DNA of 64,000 bases from Plantibacter flavus (GTDB taxonomy: Bacteria; Actinomycetota; Actinomycetes; Actinomycetales; Microbacteriaceae), in assembly GCF_002024505.1 (NCBI RefSeq), contig NZ_CP019402.1, positions 2,728,001-2,792,000 of the forward strand, in the 5' to 3' direction. This document shows, piece after piece, positions 34,741-43,622 of the stretch. The notes below the pieces were generated by a model. That model worked only from the letters and a program-made list of their open reading frames with translations, was not told where the DNA came from and made no database searches. A program made the translations under genes and the position numbers. Numbering within the stretch: the first letter of the stretch is position 1; each line of letters starts with the position of its first letter.

Positions 34741-37700
34741 GCGGCTGCTCCGTTCCCGGGGTGTCCCGGCGGGTGGTATCGGTATCCGGCGTCGTCTCGG
34801 TCGAGTCGCTCGGATCCGCCTCGGACACGACGGCATCGCCCGTGGCGATCGCCGGTTCGTCGGGGACCTGGTCGGCCGTGGTGTTCGAGTCCACGACCGC
34901 GTCGGCGGCCGGCGTCGATCCGGTCACGTCGGGGTCCGGGTCGACGGCGTCTTCCACCACCACCCCGGTTCCATCGCGAGCGACGGTGTCATCGGCCGAC
35001 GCGGCGTCGGGGGTCGACGGAGCGTCATCGACCGATACGGCGTCATCGGTTGCCTCGGCCGGTGCCGACGCGGGAGCGGGTGCCCCGGCGGAGGCCTGAC
35101 CCCGGCGCCACCAACGCGGCTTGGAGGGACGGGTCGACCCGTCGGCGGTGTCGGCCGACGCGGATCCCTCCGCCTCGTCGTCGAGATCGGCGGTCGGTTC
35201 CTCGTCGTCATAGGTGCCGGTCGCGTCGTCGTCGATCACCGCGACCGTCGCCCCAGACGCGGCCGCCTTGCGAGCGGCACGGCCCTTCAGCTTCGCCGGC
35301 TTCCTGGATCCCGCGCGGTACCCGTCGCGGGACGCACCGTTGGGGATGCTCAGGAGAAGCGTGATGAGGAACACGACGCCCAGGCCGACACCGATGAGGG
35401 TGCCGAGCACGTTGGACGTGGGGAGCTCGGGGCCGGTGCCGACGTCCGCGACGGTGCGCCAGAGCGTCCCGCTCGTCGTGTCACCGACGGCGACCAGCGC
35501 TGCGTTGGCGTCGAGCGCACTCGTCGCGCGGCCGGCGGTCTGACCCGCCACCGTCTGCTCCTCGCCGTCGGCGACCGGCGACAGCAGCACGAAGGCGATG
35601 CCGTGCTCGACGAGGGTCTCCGTCGGGTCCAGTCCGCTCTGCGACGCGAGGTTGCCGGCGAGCTCGGCGACGACGCGGTCGTCCGAGGACACGCCGGGGG
35701 CCGTCTGGGCGATGGTCGACTGGCCGTCGAGCGTCTCCCCCTGGCCACGGATGACGACCGCGGTGATGGTGCCGTCGTCACCGGGTGTGATGACGAGGGT
35801 GCCGAGCCGAGGATCGGTCTGCGTCGCGGCCGTCACGTAGGCGGGCAGCTGGCGGCCGGAGCTCTCACGGACCACCGAGGTGCCGAGGGGCTGGGCGAGG
35901 GCGAGTGGGAGGACGATCACCGCGGCGGCGAGGACCATGACGAGGGCCGGGACCGCCCGGAACCGTGGGATGCGGTCGAGGCCGAGGGTCGCAGCGCCCA
36001 CGATCCCGAGCCAGCAGAGGCTGATCGCCGCACCGGCCCACACGGGGACGGCCGTTCCGGCGGCGGAGGCGAGCAGGAGGTGTGTGGCGAACACCGCCGA
36101 CACGAGTCCGAGGAATGCCGCGATGAGCAACGGGACGGCCCGTCGGGACCCTGGGAGGAACAGGGCCAGCAGGGCGACGATCGCGAGCGGCGCGAGCAGC
36201 GCGGGCACCACGATGGCGGGAGCAGCACCCGGCAGCCCGAGCGCCGCGCCGAGCTGGCTCCATCCACCCAGGCTGCCGCCGGGGAAGCCGAGGGACAGTT
36301 GCCAGCCGGACGCCGCGGTCGCAGGTGTCGCGACGCCCGGATCCGCGAGGAGTCCGAGCCAGTTGTTGCGATGGATCCCCTGCTGCCAGATGAGCGGGGC
36401 GAACAGCGCGATGGCGGGTATCGGGACGAGTCCCACCCTCGCGACTCCCCGACCGGCGAAGACCATCGCCACGAGCCAGATGACGAGCAACGCCGGGGCC
36501 AGGGACGGCGAGCTCGCGACGATCGCGGCGAAGAGGAAGGCGCTCGTGCCGGCTGCGGCCCACGACCGGGAAGCGACCACACCCGCATAGAACAGCCAGG
36601 GCAGCAGGACGTGGACGATGACGGCCGCGGGACGACCGTCGGCCAGCGCCGTCAGGAGCGTCGGGGCGAGCGCCCAGAGCAGCGCCGCCACCGCACGGGG
36701 TCCGCTGCGCTCCGTGAGCCGGGTGGCGGCGAACCAGGCGCCGAGCGCGGAGAGCGGCAACGCGAGCAGGAAGAGCAGGACCAGGGAGAACGAGGGCTGC
36801 CAGAAGGTGACGGTCCCGAGCACCGCGAGGACGGCGCTGAACGGGTCGGCGGCACCGACGAACCCGAGGCCGACGTCGCGCCACCCGAAGCCGATGTGCT
36901 GCCAGAGGTCGCCGACCGTCGCCGAGAGCGGGAGGAGTCCCCCGCCGGTGAGGTAGGTGGCGCCGAGGAGCGGGGCGAGGATCGCCGCTCCGATGACCGC
37001 CGTCGCGAGGACGACCCAGGCGCCTCCGCCGGAGAAGAAGCGGAGGTCGCGTTCCTCGCCGATGAAGCCGATCTGCGTCGCCTCCCGCGCGAGCGCGCGT
37101 TTGCGTCGCACCTCGTCGAGTCGCATCCGCAAGCCGGCGATGCTCGACCAGCCCAAGGTCCGGTTCTTCGCGAGCTGGCGCCGGGCGCTCCCGACCTTCG
37201 TCCCGGAGAACGCGACGGCGAACGCCGCCGAGAGCTCGCCCAGCACGAGCTCGGGCTGCTTCTTCACGAAGTGCCCGATGACCCGCAGGATGGCGAGGGG
37301 CACGAGGCTGAGCCAGTGCACCGGGACCATGATCCCGGGCGCATAGACGAGACGGCGGTGGAGCTGTGCGGCGCGGGCCTGACGGTGGCGGCGGCGACGC
37401 GCGCCGAGCCGGTTCGACCAGGAGGGCCCGGCGATGCCTTCGCCGGCGGAGGCGACCCGCGCCGTCGGCACGACCGCGACCAGGTAGCCCGCGAGGCGGG
37501 TCCTGATGCAGAAGTCGAGGGCGTCGTCCGCCACGAGGGCCTGGTCGAAGCCGCCCAACTGGTCCCACAGCTGATGGCGGACGAGCATGCCGGCCGGACC
37601 GACCGCCATCACGTCGTTCATGGTGTCGTGCTGGGCCTGGTCGAGCTCGTCCTCGACCACGGGGACCGCCGCACCGAGGGTGGTGATCGTCTCGCCGTAG

Positions 37701-38098
37701 CGACGGAGGAACGACGCGTCGTCCCAGTCGAGGATCTTCGGGCCGGCCACACCGACGGACGGTGAGACCTCGAGGGCGCCCAACAGTGCGGCGAGCGCCG
37801 TCGGCTCCGGAGCCGTGTCCTCCGAGAGCAACCAGAGCATCTGCTCGGCGTCCTCAGGCTGATCGGTGACGCGGACGCCGGCGGCCACGGCCTGCGCGAA
37901 GCTGAGGTCCTCGGTCGAGGTCACGAGCTTCATGCCGGGGACGCGGCCGAGTTCCTCGATCGTCGCCTCACTCGCGCGGGTGGCGACGGCGATGATCCCG
38001 TCCGCCGGACGGGTCTGGGCACGGAGGGCGTCGAGCGTGCGTGCGAGCGGCTCTGAGCCGTCGCGCACCACGAGAATCGCCGTTACTCGGGGAGACAT
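34730..38098 (-). CDS. Large membrane glycosyltransferase, GT2 fused to polytopic domain
   Basis: An 1122-residue protein. The first 240 residues are a GT2 domain (MSPRVTAILVVRDGSEPLARTLDALRAQ; the usual DxD region reads SEDTAPEP; AVGPAGMLVRHQLWDQLGGFD; ADDALDFCIR). About twelve membrane segments follow (from 270 to about 940), with extracytoplasmic stretches. The last 190 residues are acidic and disordered. Similar proteins sit next to whiB2 in many actinobacteria and act in envelope glycan synthesis; the substrate is not known. It is coupled to DUF5719 downstream. Confidence 0.86.
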   Translation of the reverse strand: MSPRVTAILVVRDGSEPLARTLDALRAQTRPADGIIAVATRASEATIEELGRVPGMKLVTSTEDLSFAQAVAAGVRVTDQPEDAEQMLWLLSEDTAPEPTALAALLGALEVSPSVGVAGPKILDWDDASFLRRYGETITTLGAAVPVVEDELDQAQHDTMNDVMAVGPAGMLVRHQLWDQLGGFDQALVADDALDFCIRTRLAGYLVAVVPTARVASAGEGIAGPSWSNRLGARRRRHRQARAAQLHRRLVYAPGIMVPVHWLSLVPLAILRVIGHFVKKQPELVLGELSAAFAVAFSGTKVGSARRQLAKNRTLGWSSIAGLRMRLDEVRRKRALAREATQIGFIGEERDLRFFSGGGAWVVLATAVIGAAILAPLLGATYLTGGGLLPLSATVGDLWQHIGFGWRDVGLGFVGAADPFSAVLAVLGTVTFWQPSFSLVLLFLLALPLSALGAWFAATRLTERSGPRAVAALLWALAPTLLTALADGRPAAVIVHVLLPWLFYAGVVASRSWAAAGTSAFLFAAIVASSPSLAPALLVIWLVAMVFAGRGVARVGLVPIPAIALFAPLIWQQGIHRNNWLGLLADPGVATPATAASGWQLSLGFPGGSLGGWSQLGAALGLPGAAPAIVVPALLAPLAIVALLALFLPGSRRAVPLLIAAFLGLVSAVFATHLLLASAAGTAVPVWAGAAISLCWLGIVGAATLGLDRIPRFRAVPALVMVLAAAVIVLPLALAQPLGTSVVRESSGRQLPAYVTAATQTDPRLGTLVITPGDDGTITAVVIRGQGETLDGQSTIAQTAPGVSSDDRVVAELAGNLASQSGLDPTETLVEHGIAFVLLSPVADGEEQTVAGQTAGRATSALDANAALVAVGDTTSGTLWRTVADVGTGPELPTSNVLGTLIGVGLGVVFLITLLLSIPNGASRDGYRAGSRKPAKLKGRAARKAAASGATVAVIDDDATGTYDDEEPTADLDDEAEGSASADTADGSTRPSKPRWWRRGQASAGAPAPASAPAEATDDAVSVDDAPSTPDAASADDTVARDGTGVVVEDAVDPDPDVTGSTPAADAVVDSNTTADQVPDEPAIATGDAVVSEADPSDSTETTPDTDTTRRDTPGTEQPHAQ

Positions 38099-38209
38099 CG
38101 GATTCAGACTAAGCGGGTCCGGCCGGAAGAGCGGGAACCGAGCGGGCGCGCCCCGAATCGGGGGCGTTCCGGTGAGCCGGGAGCGGCTCGGTCGGCGTTC
38201 GAAGAAGCG

Positions 38210-38539
38210 TCAGACGGCGCGTTTGCGCAGCTTCCGGCGCTCGCGCTCGGAGAGGCCGCCCCAGATGCCGAAGCGCTCATCGTTCGCGAGCGCGTACTCC
38301 AGGCACTGCGACTTGACGTCGCAGCTGGTGCATATCCGCTTCGCGTCGCGCGTGGATCCACCCTTCTCGGGGAAGAACGCCTCGGGGTCGGTCTGCGCGC
38401 ACAGCGCATCGGTCTGCCAGGAGAGCTGGGTGTCGTCCTCGCCCTCCGCAGCGGGCTGACGGACGCCGGGGACTCCCAGATTGACCGGATCGACGAACCA
38501 GTCGTCGGGTACTCCGGCACGATACTCAGGAATCGCCAT
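38210..38539 (-). CDS. whiB2: WhiB-family transcription factor, WhiB2/WhmD type
   Basis: A 109-residue Wbl protein with cluster cysteines in ALCAQTDPEAFFP, RICTSCDVKSQC (pattern C..CxxC.....C), the GIWGG turn and a basic tail RERRKLRKRAV. WhiB2 (WhmD) is needed for septation and cell division in mycobacteria. The ATG at 38539 has GGGGAG six bases before it. A promoter with TTGACT and TGTAAT lies 50-80 bases upstream. Its position next to the large glycosyltransferase and DUF3499 genes supports the WhiB2 call. Confidence 0.88.
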   Translation of the reverse strand: MAIPEYRAGVPDDWFVDPVNLGVPGVRQPAAEGEDDTQLSWQTDALCAQTDPEAFFPEKGGSTRDAKRICTSCDVKSQCLEYALANDERFGIWGGLSERERRKLRKRAV

Positions 38540-38587
38540 ACCGTCTCCCCACCTACTCGTACCCTGCGCCACGCGGCGCGATACATA

Positions 38588-38617
38588 ATTACACCCTTGT
38601 AGTTATGGTCGAGTCAA
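38588..38617 (-). promoter_or_regulatory. Sigma-70-type promoter of whiB2
   Basis: On the minus strand TTGACT (38617-38612), an 18-base spacer and TGTAAT (38593-38588) sit in an AT-rich patch upstream of whiB2. The predicted start is near 38581, giving a leader of about 42 bases. Confidence 0.5.
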
Positions 38618-38725
38618 GTCGCACATCGTAAAGCCTCAATCACGAGGTGAGGGTTCGCGACGCGCCGCGTGTGACCCGAACTGGGTGTCGGGGCCAGTCG
38701 GGGCGGATCGTGCGGCCGCGCGACG

Positions 38726-39688
38726 TCAGTCGGCGGCGCGCCTGGCCCGCCATGCGCTCTCCACCATCTGGCGCAGATCGTGTCGCATCCGCCAGTCGAG
38801 GTCGCGCGCTGCGAGCGCGCCGGACGCGACGATCCGTGCGGGATCGCCCGCCCTCCGCGGCATGATCTCGGGGGTGAAGTCGATCCCGGTCACCTCCGCC
38901 ATCGCGGTCATGATCTCGCCGACGCTCGACCCGTCCCCGCTTCCGAGGTTGTACGCCGCCTCGAGGGGCTCACCCGCATCGAGCCGCTTGGCTGCGGCGA
39001 CGTGCGCGGCCGCGAGATCCGCGACGTGCAGGTAGTCGCGGACGCAGGTGCCGTCCGGCGTCGGGTAGTCGTCGCCGTTGATGCGGGGGGTGCGTCCGGC
39101 GAGGAGCGCATCGAAGACGAGCGGGAAGAGGTTGTGCGGGCTCGTGTCGTAGACCTCGTCCGTCCCGGAGCCGACGACGTTGAAGTACCGCAGCGACGTG
39201 TGGCGCAGCCCGGTGGCGACACCCTGGTCGCGGAGCAGCCACTCACCGATGAGCTTGGACTCGCCGTAGGGCGACTCGGGTGCTTTCGGGGTGTCTTCGG
39301 TGACGAGGTCGACGTCCGTGGTCCCGTACACCGCGGCGCTCGACGAGAAGACGATGCGCTCCACCCGGTGCTCCTCCATCGCGGCGAGCAGCATCGCGGT
39401 GGCCGTGACGTTCTGGGCGTACGTGTGGAGCGGGCGCTGCACGGAGACACCCGCGTACTTGTACCCGGCGACGTGGACGACACCGCTCAGCTCGAACTCG
39501 GAGAAGGTGCGCTCGAGGACCGAGCCGTCGAGCAGGGTTCCGCGGACGAACGGCACACCCGCAGGAACGAAGCGTTCGTGTCCGCTCGACAGGTCGTCGA
39601 GGACGACGACGTCGATCCCCTCCGCTTGGAAGGCCCGCACCACATGGGCTCCGATGTATCCGGCTCCGCCCGTCACCAGCCACGCCAC
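38726..39688 (-). CDS. galE: UDP-glucose 4-epimerase
   Basis: This extended short-chain dehydrogenase of 320 residues interconverts UDP-glucose and UDP-galactose. The NAD site is TGGAGYIGAHV (residues 6-16). The catalytic Ser and YxxxK occur in SSSAAVYG and SPYGESK, and the substrate region has RYFNVVGS and TCVRDYLHVADLA. The GTG at 39688 has GGAGGA upstream. It supplies galactosyl donors and fits the wider glycan theme of the window. Confidence 0.94.
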   Translation of the reverse strand: MAWLVTGGAGYIGAHVVRAFQAEGIDVVVLDDLSSGHERFVPAGVPFVRGTLLDGSVLERTFSEFELSGVVHVAGYKYAGVSVQRPLHTYAQNVTATAMLLAAMEEHRVERIVFSSSAAVYGTTDVDLVTEDTPKAPESPYGESKLIGEWLLRDQGVATGLRHTSLRYFNVVGSGTDEVYDTSPHNLFPLVFDALLAGRTPRINGDDYPTPDGTCVRDYLHVADLAAAHVAAAKRLDAGEPLEAAYNLGSGDGSSVGEIMTAMAEVTGIDFTPEIMPRRAGDPARIVASGALAARDLDWRMRHDLRQMVESAWRARRAAD

Positions 39689-39742
39689 GATGCTTCCTCC
39701 AGGGAGTCCTCCACCTGCCGTGCTGCAGACGGAGTGACCAGA

Positions 39743-39886
39743 CTACTGGAGGCGCGTGCGTCGTGCGCCGGCACGGCTGGGGACACGGCGATAGCCGTCG
39801 GTCAGGACGGCACGGAGGGTCGCGGCGGAAGCCACGACGGCGATGAGGACGGTGAGGATGCCGATGACGAGTGCGATGATGGACAT
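39743..39886 (-). CDS. Small single-pass membrane protein
   Basis: A 47-residue product with one N-terminal membrane segment (MSIIALVIGILTVLIAVVASAATLRAVL) and a basic tail (YRRVPSRAGARRTRLQ). No family is recognised. Support comes from a TAGATT box seven bases before the ATG and from its divergent position to the GlxA-type regulator, with a palindrome between them. Confidence 0.55.
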   Translation of the reverse strand: MSIIALVIGILTVLIAVVASAATLRAVLTDGYRRVPSRAGARRTRLQ

Positions 39887-39899
39887 GTCTGAAAATCTA
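39887..39899 (-). promoter_or_regulatory. -10 box before the small membrane protein
   Basis: On the minus strand TAGATT (39899-39894) is followed by seven bases and the ATG at 39886. Confidence 0.5.
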
Positions 39900-39913
39900 G
39901 GAATGGCGAAAAA

Positions 39914-39929
39914 CTGCCACCAGTGGCAG
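39914..39929. promoter_or_regulatory. Palindrome CTGCCAC-CA-GTGGCAG, candidate operator
   Basis: A perfect 7-2-7 inverted repeat sits in the 93-base gap between the small membrane protein and the GlxA-type gene, about where the -35 element of the former would be. A further half-site CTGCCA lies at 39953-39958. The GlxA-type regulator is the natural candidate to bind. Confidence 0.42.
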
Positions 39930-39979
39930 GATGGACGCAAATGAGCACATTCCTGCCAAATCGATCATCCGGAGGTCCC

Positions 39980-40960
39980 ATGCTGTCGAAGGTCGCCCTG
40001 CTCGCCATCCCGGGGCTGCAACCGTTCGAGTTCAGCGTCGTCTGCGAGGTCTTCGGCATCGACCGGTCGGACCAGGGCGGTCCCGCCTTCGACCTCCGCA
40101 TCGTCACGAAGGACCCCGGTCCGGTCCGGATGAACCTGAGCGACGACGGTGCGCGGGGCTTCGACATGATCGTCGACGACGACCTGTCGTTCGCGGCCGA
40201 GGCGGACCTCGTGGTGATCACCGGTCGTGGTGGATCGCGCGCCGGAGCGGTCGACGAGGCCTACCTCGACGTCCTCCGAGCGGCTGAGGCACGGGGTGCC
40301 TGGGTCCTCAGCGTGTGCAGCGGGTCGTTCGTCCTCGGTCAGGCAGGGCTGCTCGACGGTCGGCGCAGCACGACCCACTGGATGTACACGAGCGAGCAGC
40401 AGATGACGTTCCCGGGCACCACCGTCGACCCGGACGTGCTGTTCGTCGAGGACCGCAAGGTCATCACGGGCGCGGGGACCGCTGCCGGCATCGACGCGTG
40501 TCTGCACCTGGTACGACAGGAGTACGGCGCGGCGAGCGCGAACGTCATCGCCCGCCGGATGGTCGTCCCGCCACAGCGTGACGGCGGTCAGGCGCAATAC
40601 GTCCTCTCCCCCGTCGCGGCGCAGCAGTGCGAGTCGCTCGCACCGGTCGTCGACTGGATGCTCGACCACCTCGCCGAGGACCTGCCCATCGGGCGTCTCG
40701 CGCGGCAGGCGCACATGTCCGAGCGGACCTTCGCACGCCGCTTCCGCTCGGAGCTCGGCAGCACGCCGGCCGCCTGGCTGAACCGGCAACGCCTGTTCCG
40801 AGCCCAGGAGATGCTCGAACGGACCGACCACGGTGTCGAGCGGATCGCGGCGGACACTGGGTTCGGCACCGCAGCCGTCCTCCGTCACCACTTCGACCGT
40901 GTCCTCGGGACCACGCCTGCCGCCTACCGGCGGAGTTTCGGGGTGCGGGAGAGCGCCTGA
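39980..40960 (+). CDS. GlxA/AdpA-type AraC-family regulator with DJ-1/PfpI domain
   Basis: A 326-residue regulator. An N-terminal DJ-1/PfpI-like domain (about 1-190) has the cysteine elbow VLSVCSGSFVLGQAGLL. A C-terminal AraC double helix-turn-helix follows (about 220-320; LARQAHMSERTFARRFRSEL, IAADTGFGTAAVLRHHF). This is the architecture of AdpA and GlxA. CGGAGG five bases before the ATG at 39980 sets the start. The ligand is unknown. The palindrome upstream suggests control of itself and the divergent small membrane protein. Confidence 0.87.
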   Translation: MLSKVALLAIPGLQPFEFSVVCEVFGIDRSDQGGPAFDLRIVTKDPGPVRMNLSDDGARGFDMIVDDDLSFAAEADLVVITGRGGSRAGAVDEAYLDVLRAAEARGAWVLSVCSGSFVLGQAGLLDGRRSTTHWMYTSEQQMTFPGTTVDPDVLFVEDRKVITGAGTAAGIDACLHLVRQEYGAASANVIARRMVVPPQRDGGQAQYVLSPVAAQQCESLAPVVDWMLDHLAEDLPIGRLARQAHMSERTFARRFRSELGSTPAAWLNRQRLFRAQEMLERTDHGVERIAADTGFGTAAVLRHHFDRVLGTTPAAYRRSFGVRESA

Positions 40961-40991
40961 GCCGCGTGGACCGGGCCACCCGGCCGGGCGG

Positions 40992-42191
40992 TCAGCCTTG
41001 GGTGGTCGCGAGGAAGAGGGTTCCGGTCCCGGAGAAGCGCAGCTCCGCCTCGTCGGGCGTGATGAAGGCGTAGCCACCTCGACCGAGCTCGATGGACGAG
41101 GTGGCTCCGGTGATCCGCACCGAGCCGTCGACCACGATCGCGATCCCGGGGCCGGGGAGGTGGAACGAGGGATCCTGCTCGGACGGCTCATCGGACAGGT
41201 CCACCCGCAGCAGCTCGAAGTCCGGCACGTCGGGGACGAAGAGGCTGAGCCCCCCGCCCAGGTCCGTCGGGGTGAGCCACGGCACCGGCCGCGGCTCGAA
41301 CTCCAGGACCTCGAGCAGCTCGGGCACGTCGACGTGCTTCGGGGTGAGCCCGCCGCGCAGGACGTTGTCACTCGCGGCCATGAGCTCGACGCCGATGCCG
41401 CGGAGGTAGGCGTGGATGTTCCCGGCTGGGAGGTACAGCGCTTCGCCGGCTCGCAACGTGACGAGATTGAGGAGGAGTGCGACCGCGATGCCGGGATCGC
41501 CCGGATACTCCTGGGCGAGCCGTCCGACCAGGGTCCGCTCGGCGTCGAATGCACCCGAACCGGGAGCAGCGGCGGACGCGACGAGGGCGTCGAGCAGCCC
41601 GCCGGGGAGCTGCTCGAGCAGGGTTCGCACGGTGTCGCGGAGCCCGTCGGGGGCGGCCAGCATCCCGCGGAGCATGGTGATGCGCGCCGCAGCAGCCGGA
41701 TCGGGCGCCGAGGCCACCAGCTCGGCGAGCAGCGCATCGGTCGCATCGAGCTCGCGGAACCCGCAGAGCGCCTCGAAGCCGTCCCGGAGGGCGACGATGA
41801 GTTCCGGCTTGTGGAGCGCGTCCTTGTAGTTGCGGTGCGGAGCGTCGAGCGGCACCCCTCGCGCGTTCTCGGCGGCGAAGCCCGCGGCGGCGCGGTGCAG
41901 GTCGGGGTGGGCCTGCAGCGAGAGCGGATGGGCCGCTGCGAGGATCTTGAGGAGGAACGGCAGCGAGCCGTGCCCGCCGAGCGCGGAGGGATCGGCGGCG
42001 AGCCAGCGCTCGAGGTCGGCGTGTCCCCCCACCGTCGACGGATCCGCGATCGGCGTCGGCGCCCCGGGGTGTGCGCCGAGCCAGAGTTCCGCCTCCGGAC
42101 GTCCTGAGCGCTCGGACCCGAGCACCTCCGCGATCGCCGTCGACGACCCCCACGCGTAGTCACGAGGAGTGGCACGGAGCGGCACGAACAT
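40992..42191 (-). CDS. manA: Mannose-6-phosphate isomerase, class I
   Basis: This zinc enzyme of 399 residues converts fructose-6-phosphate and mannose-6-phosphate. Zinc ligands are visible in LSLQAHPD (Gln, His), HKPEL (Glu) and GNIHAYLRG (His). The ATG at 42191 is chosen because upstream in-frame codons do not resemble the family. It starts the route to GDP-mannose, which feeds the gmd pathway at the right end of the window. It is divergent from the acyl-CoA dehydrogenase gene. Confidence 0.94.
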   Translation of the reverse strand: MFVPLRATPRDYAWGSSTAIAEVLGSERSGRPEAELWLGAHPGAPTPIADPSTVGGHADLERWLAADPSALGGHGSLPFLLKILAAAHPLSLQAHPDLHRAAAGFAAENARGVPLDAPHRNYKDALHKPELIVALRDGFEALCGFRELDATDALLAELVASAPDPAAAARITMLRGMLAAPDGLRDTVRTLLEQLPGGLLDALVASAAAPGSGAFDAERTLVGRLAQEYPGDPGIAVALLLNLVTLRAGEALYLPAGNIHAYLRGIGVELMAASDNVLRGGLTPKHVDVPELLEVLEFEPRPVPWLTPTDLGGGLSLFVPDVPDFELLRVDLSDEPSEQDPSFHLPGPGIAIVVDGSVRITGATSSIELGRGGYAFITPDEAELRFSGTGTLFLATTQG

Positions 42192-42387
42192 GGTGGGGCC
42201 CTTTCGACGGACGAGGGTGACGCGCCAGCCGGACCCTGGGGCCGCTTGGCGTCGTCCTACAAGCCGTGCGACGCGGTCGCCCGGCACCGTGCACCAAACT
42301 ACCAAGCCGTTGTCCGCGCCGAGCGCACCTGCCTAGGCTGGCCGGGACGCCGATCCGGCGCCAGCGGACGCAATGGAGCAACGGACC

Positions 42388-43566
42388 ATGATCTTCGAAC
42401 CCCTCGCCAGCGACTTCTACGGCTTCGAGAGCCTTCTGACGGCTCCCGAGCAGGAGGCCATCGCCCGCCTTCGAGCCTGGGCCGAGACGGAGGCGAAGCC
42501 GATCGTGAACGAGTACTGGGAGCGAGCCGAGTTCCCGAAGCACCTCATCACCCCGCTCCTCGAGCTCGACGTCGCCCGATGGGCCTGGCCGGAGACGACG
42601 CCGTTCGAGAACAGCGCCGTGTTCCGCGGCCTCGCCTCGATGGAGCTCTCCCGGATCGACGCGTCGATCTCCACCTTCGTCGGGGTGCAGGACGGTCTCA
42701 CCATGGGCTCGATCAGCGAGTGCGGCTCCCAGGAGCAGCAGGACGAATGGCTCCCGAAGCTCGCCTCCGGCGAGGTCCTCGGTGCCTTCGGTCTCACCGA
42801 ACCGCAATCGGGGTCGGACAGCGCACAGGGGCTTCGCACCACGGCGACCAGGGACGGCGACGACTGGATCCTGTCCGGCTCGAAACGGTGGATCGGCAAT
42901 GCGACCTTCAGCGACATCACGATCATCTGGGCGAAGGACACCGCCGACGGTCAGGTGAAGGGCTTCATCGTGCCGACCGACTCCCCCGGCTACTCCGCGA
43001 CCAAGATCGAGGGCAAGATCAGCCTGCGCATGGTGCAGAACGCCGACATCACCCTCGACAACGTCCGGGTCCCCGAGCGCCTCCGGCTGCAGCACGCGAA
43101 CTCCTTCCGCGACACGGCGAAGGTACTGCGACTCACGCGCGCCGGCGTCGCCTGGTCGAGTGTCGGCGTCGCTGTCGGCGCGTACGAGGCGGCGGTCGCC
43201 TACGCCAAGGAGCGCGTGCAGTTCGGCAAGCCGATCGCGGGCCACCAGCTGATCCAGGACCTCCTCTCGAAGTGCCTCGGGAACATCACGGCATCGATGG
43301 CGATGTGCGTCCGGGTCTCGCAGATGCTCGACGAGGGCACCCAGCGCGACGAGCACTCCGCGCTCGCCAAGGCGTTCTGCACCGCGCGGATGCGCGAGAC
43401 GGTCGCGTGGGCACGGGAGATCATGGGCGGGAACGGCATCGTGCTGGACTACCACGCCGCCCGGTTCTTCGCGGATGCCGAAGCCCTCTACAGCTATGAG
43501 GGCACGCGGGAGATGAACGCGCTCATCGTCGGGCGGGCCATCACCGGCACCGCGGCGTTCGTCTGA
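42388..43566 (+). CDS. Acyl-CoA dehydrogenase, glutaryl-CoA dehydrogenase-like
   Basis: This FAD enzyme of 392 residues oxidises an acyl-CoA at the alpha-beta bond. Domains: helical N-terminus (about 20-130), beta-barrel with AFGLTEPQSGSDS and WILSGSKRWIGNA, and C-terminal helices with QFGKPIAGHQLIQ. The catalytic Glu lies in YSYEGTREMNALIVGRAITG, the glutaryl-CoA dehydrogenase-like position. The ATG at 42388 has GGAG upstream; an ATG 15 bases earlier is possible. Substrate not proven. A TAGGCT -10 candidate lies near 42334. Confidence 0.86.
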   Translation: MIFEPLASDFYGFESLLTAPEQEAIARLRAWAETEAKPIVNEYWERAEFPKHLITPLLELDVARWAWPETTPFENSAVFRGLASMELSRIDASISTFVGVQDGLTMGSISECGSQEQQDEWLPKLASGEVLGAFGLTEPQSGSDSAQGLRTTATRDGDDWILSGSKRWIGNATFSDITIIWAKDTADGQVKGFIVPTDSPGYSATKIEGKISLRMVQNADITLDNVRVPERLRLQHANSFRDTAKVLRLTRAGVAWSSVGVAVGAYEAAVAYAKERVQFGKPIAGHQLIQDLLSKCLGNITASMAMCVRVSQMLDEGTQRDEHSALAKAFCTARMRETVAWAREIMGGNGIVLDYHAARFFADAEALYSYEGTREMNALIVGRAITGTAAFV

Positions 43567-43622
43567 CCGCCGAGCTGGACCAGGGCCTCGGTGGCGGCCG
43601 CAGCCGCTACCCTGGGGGCACG

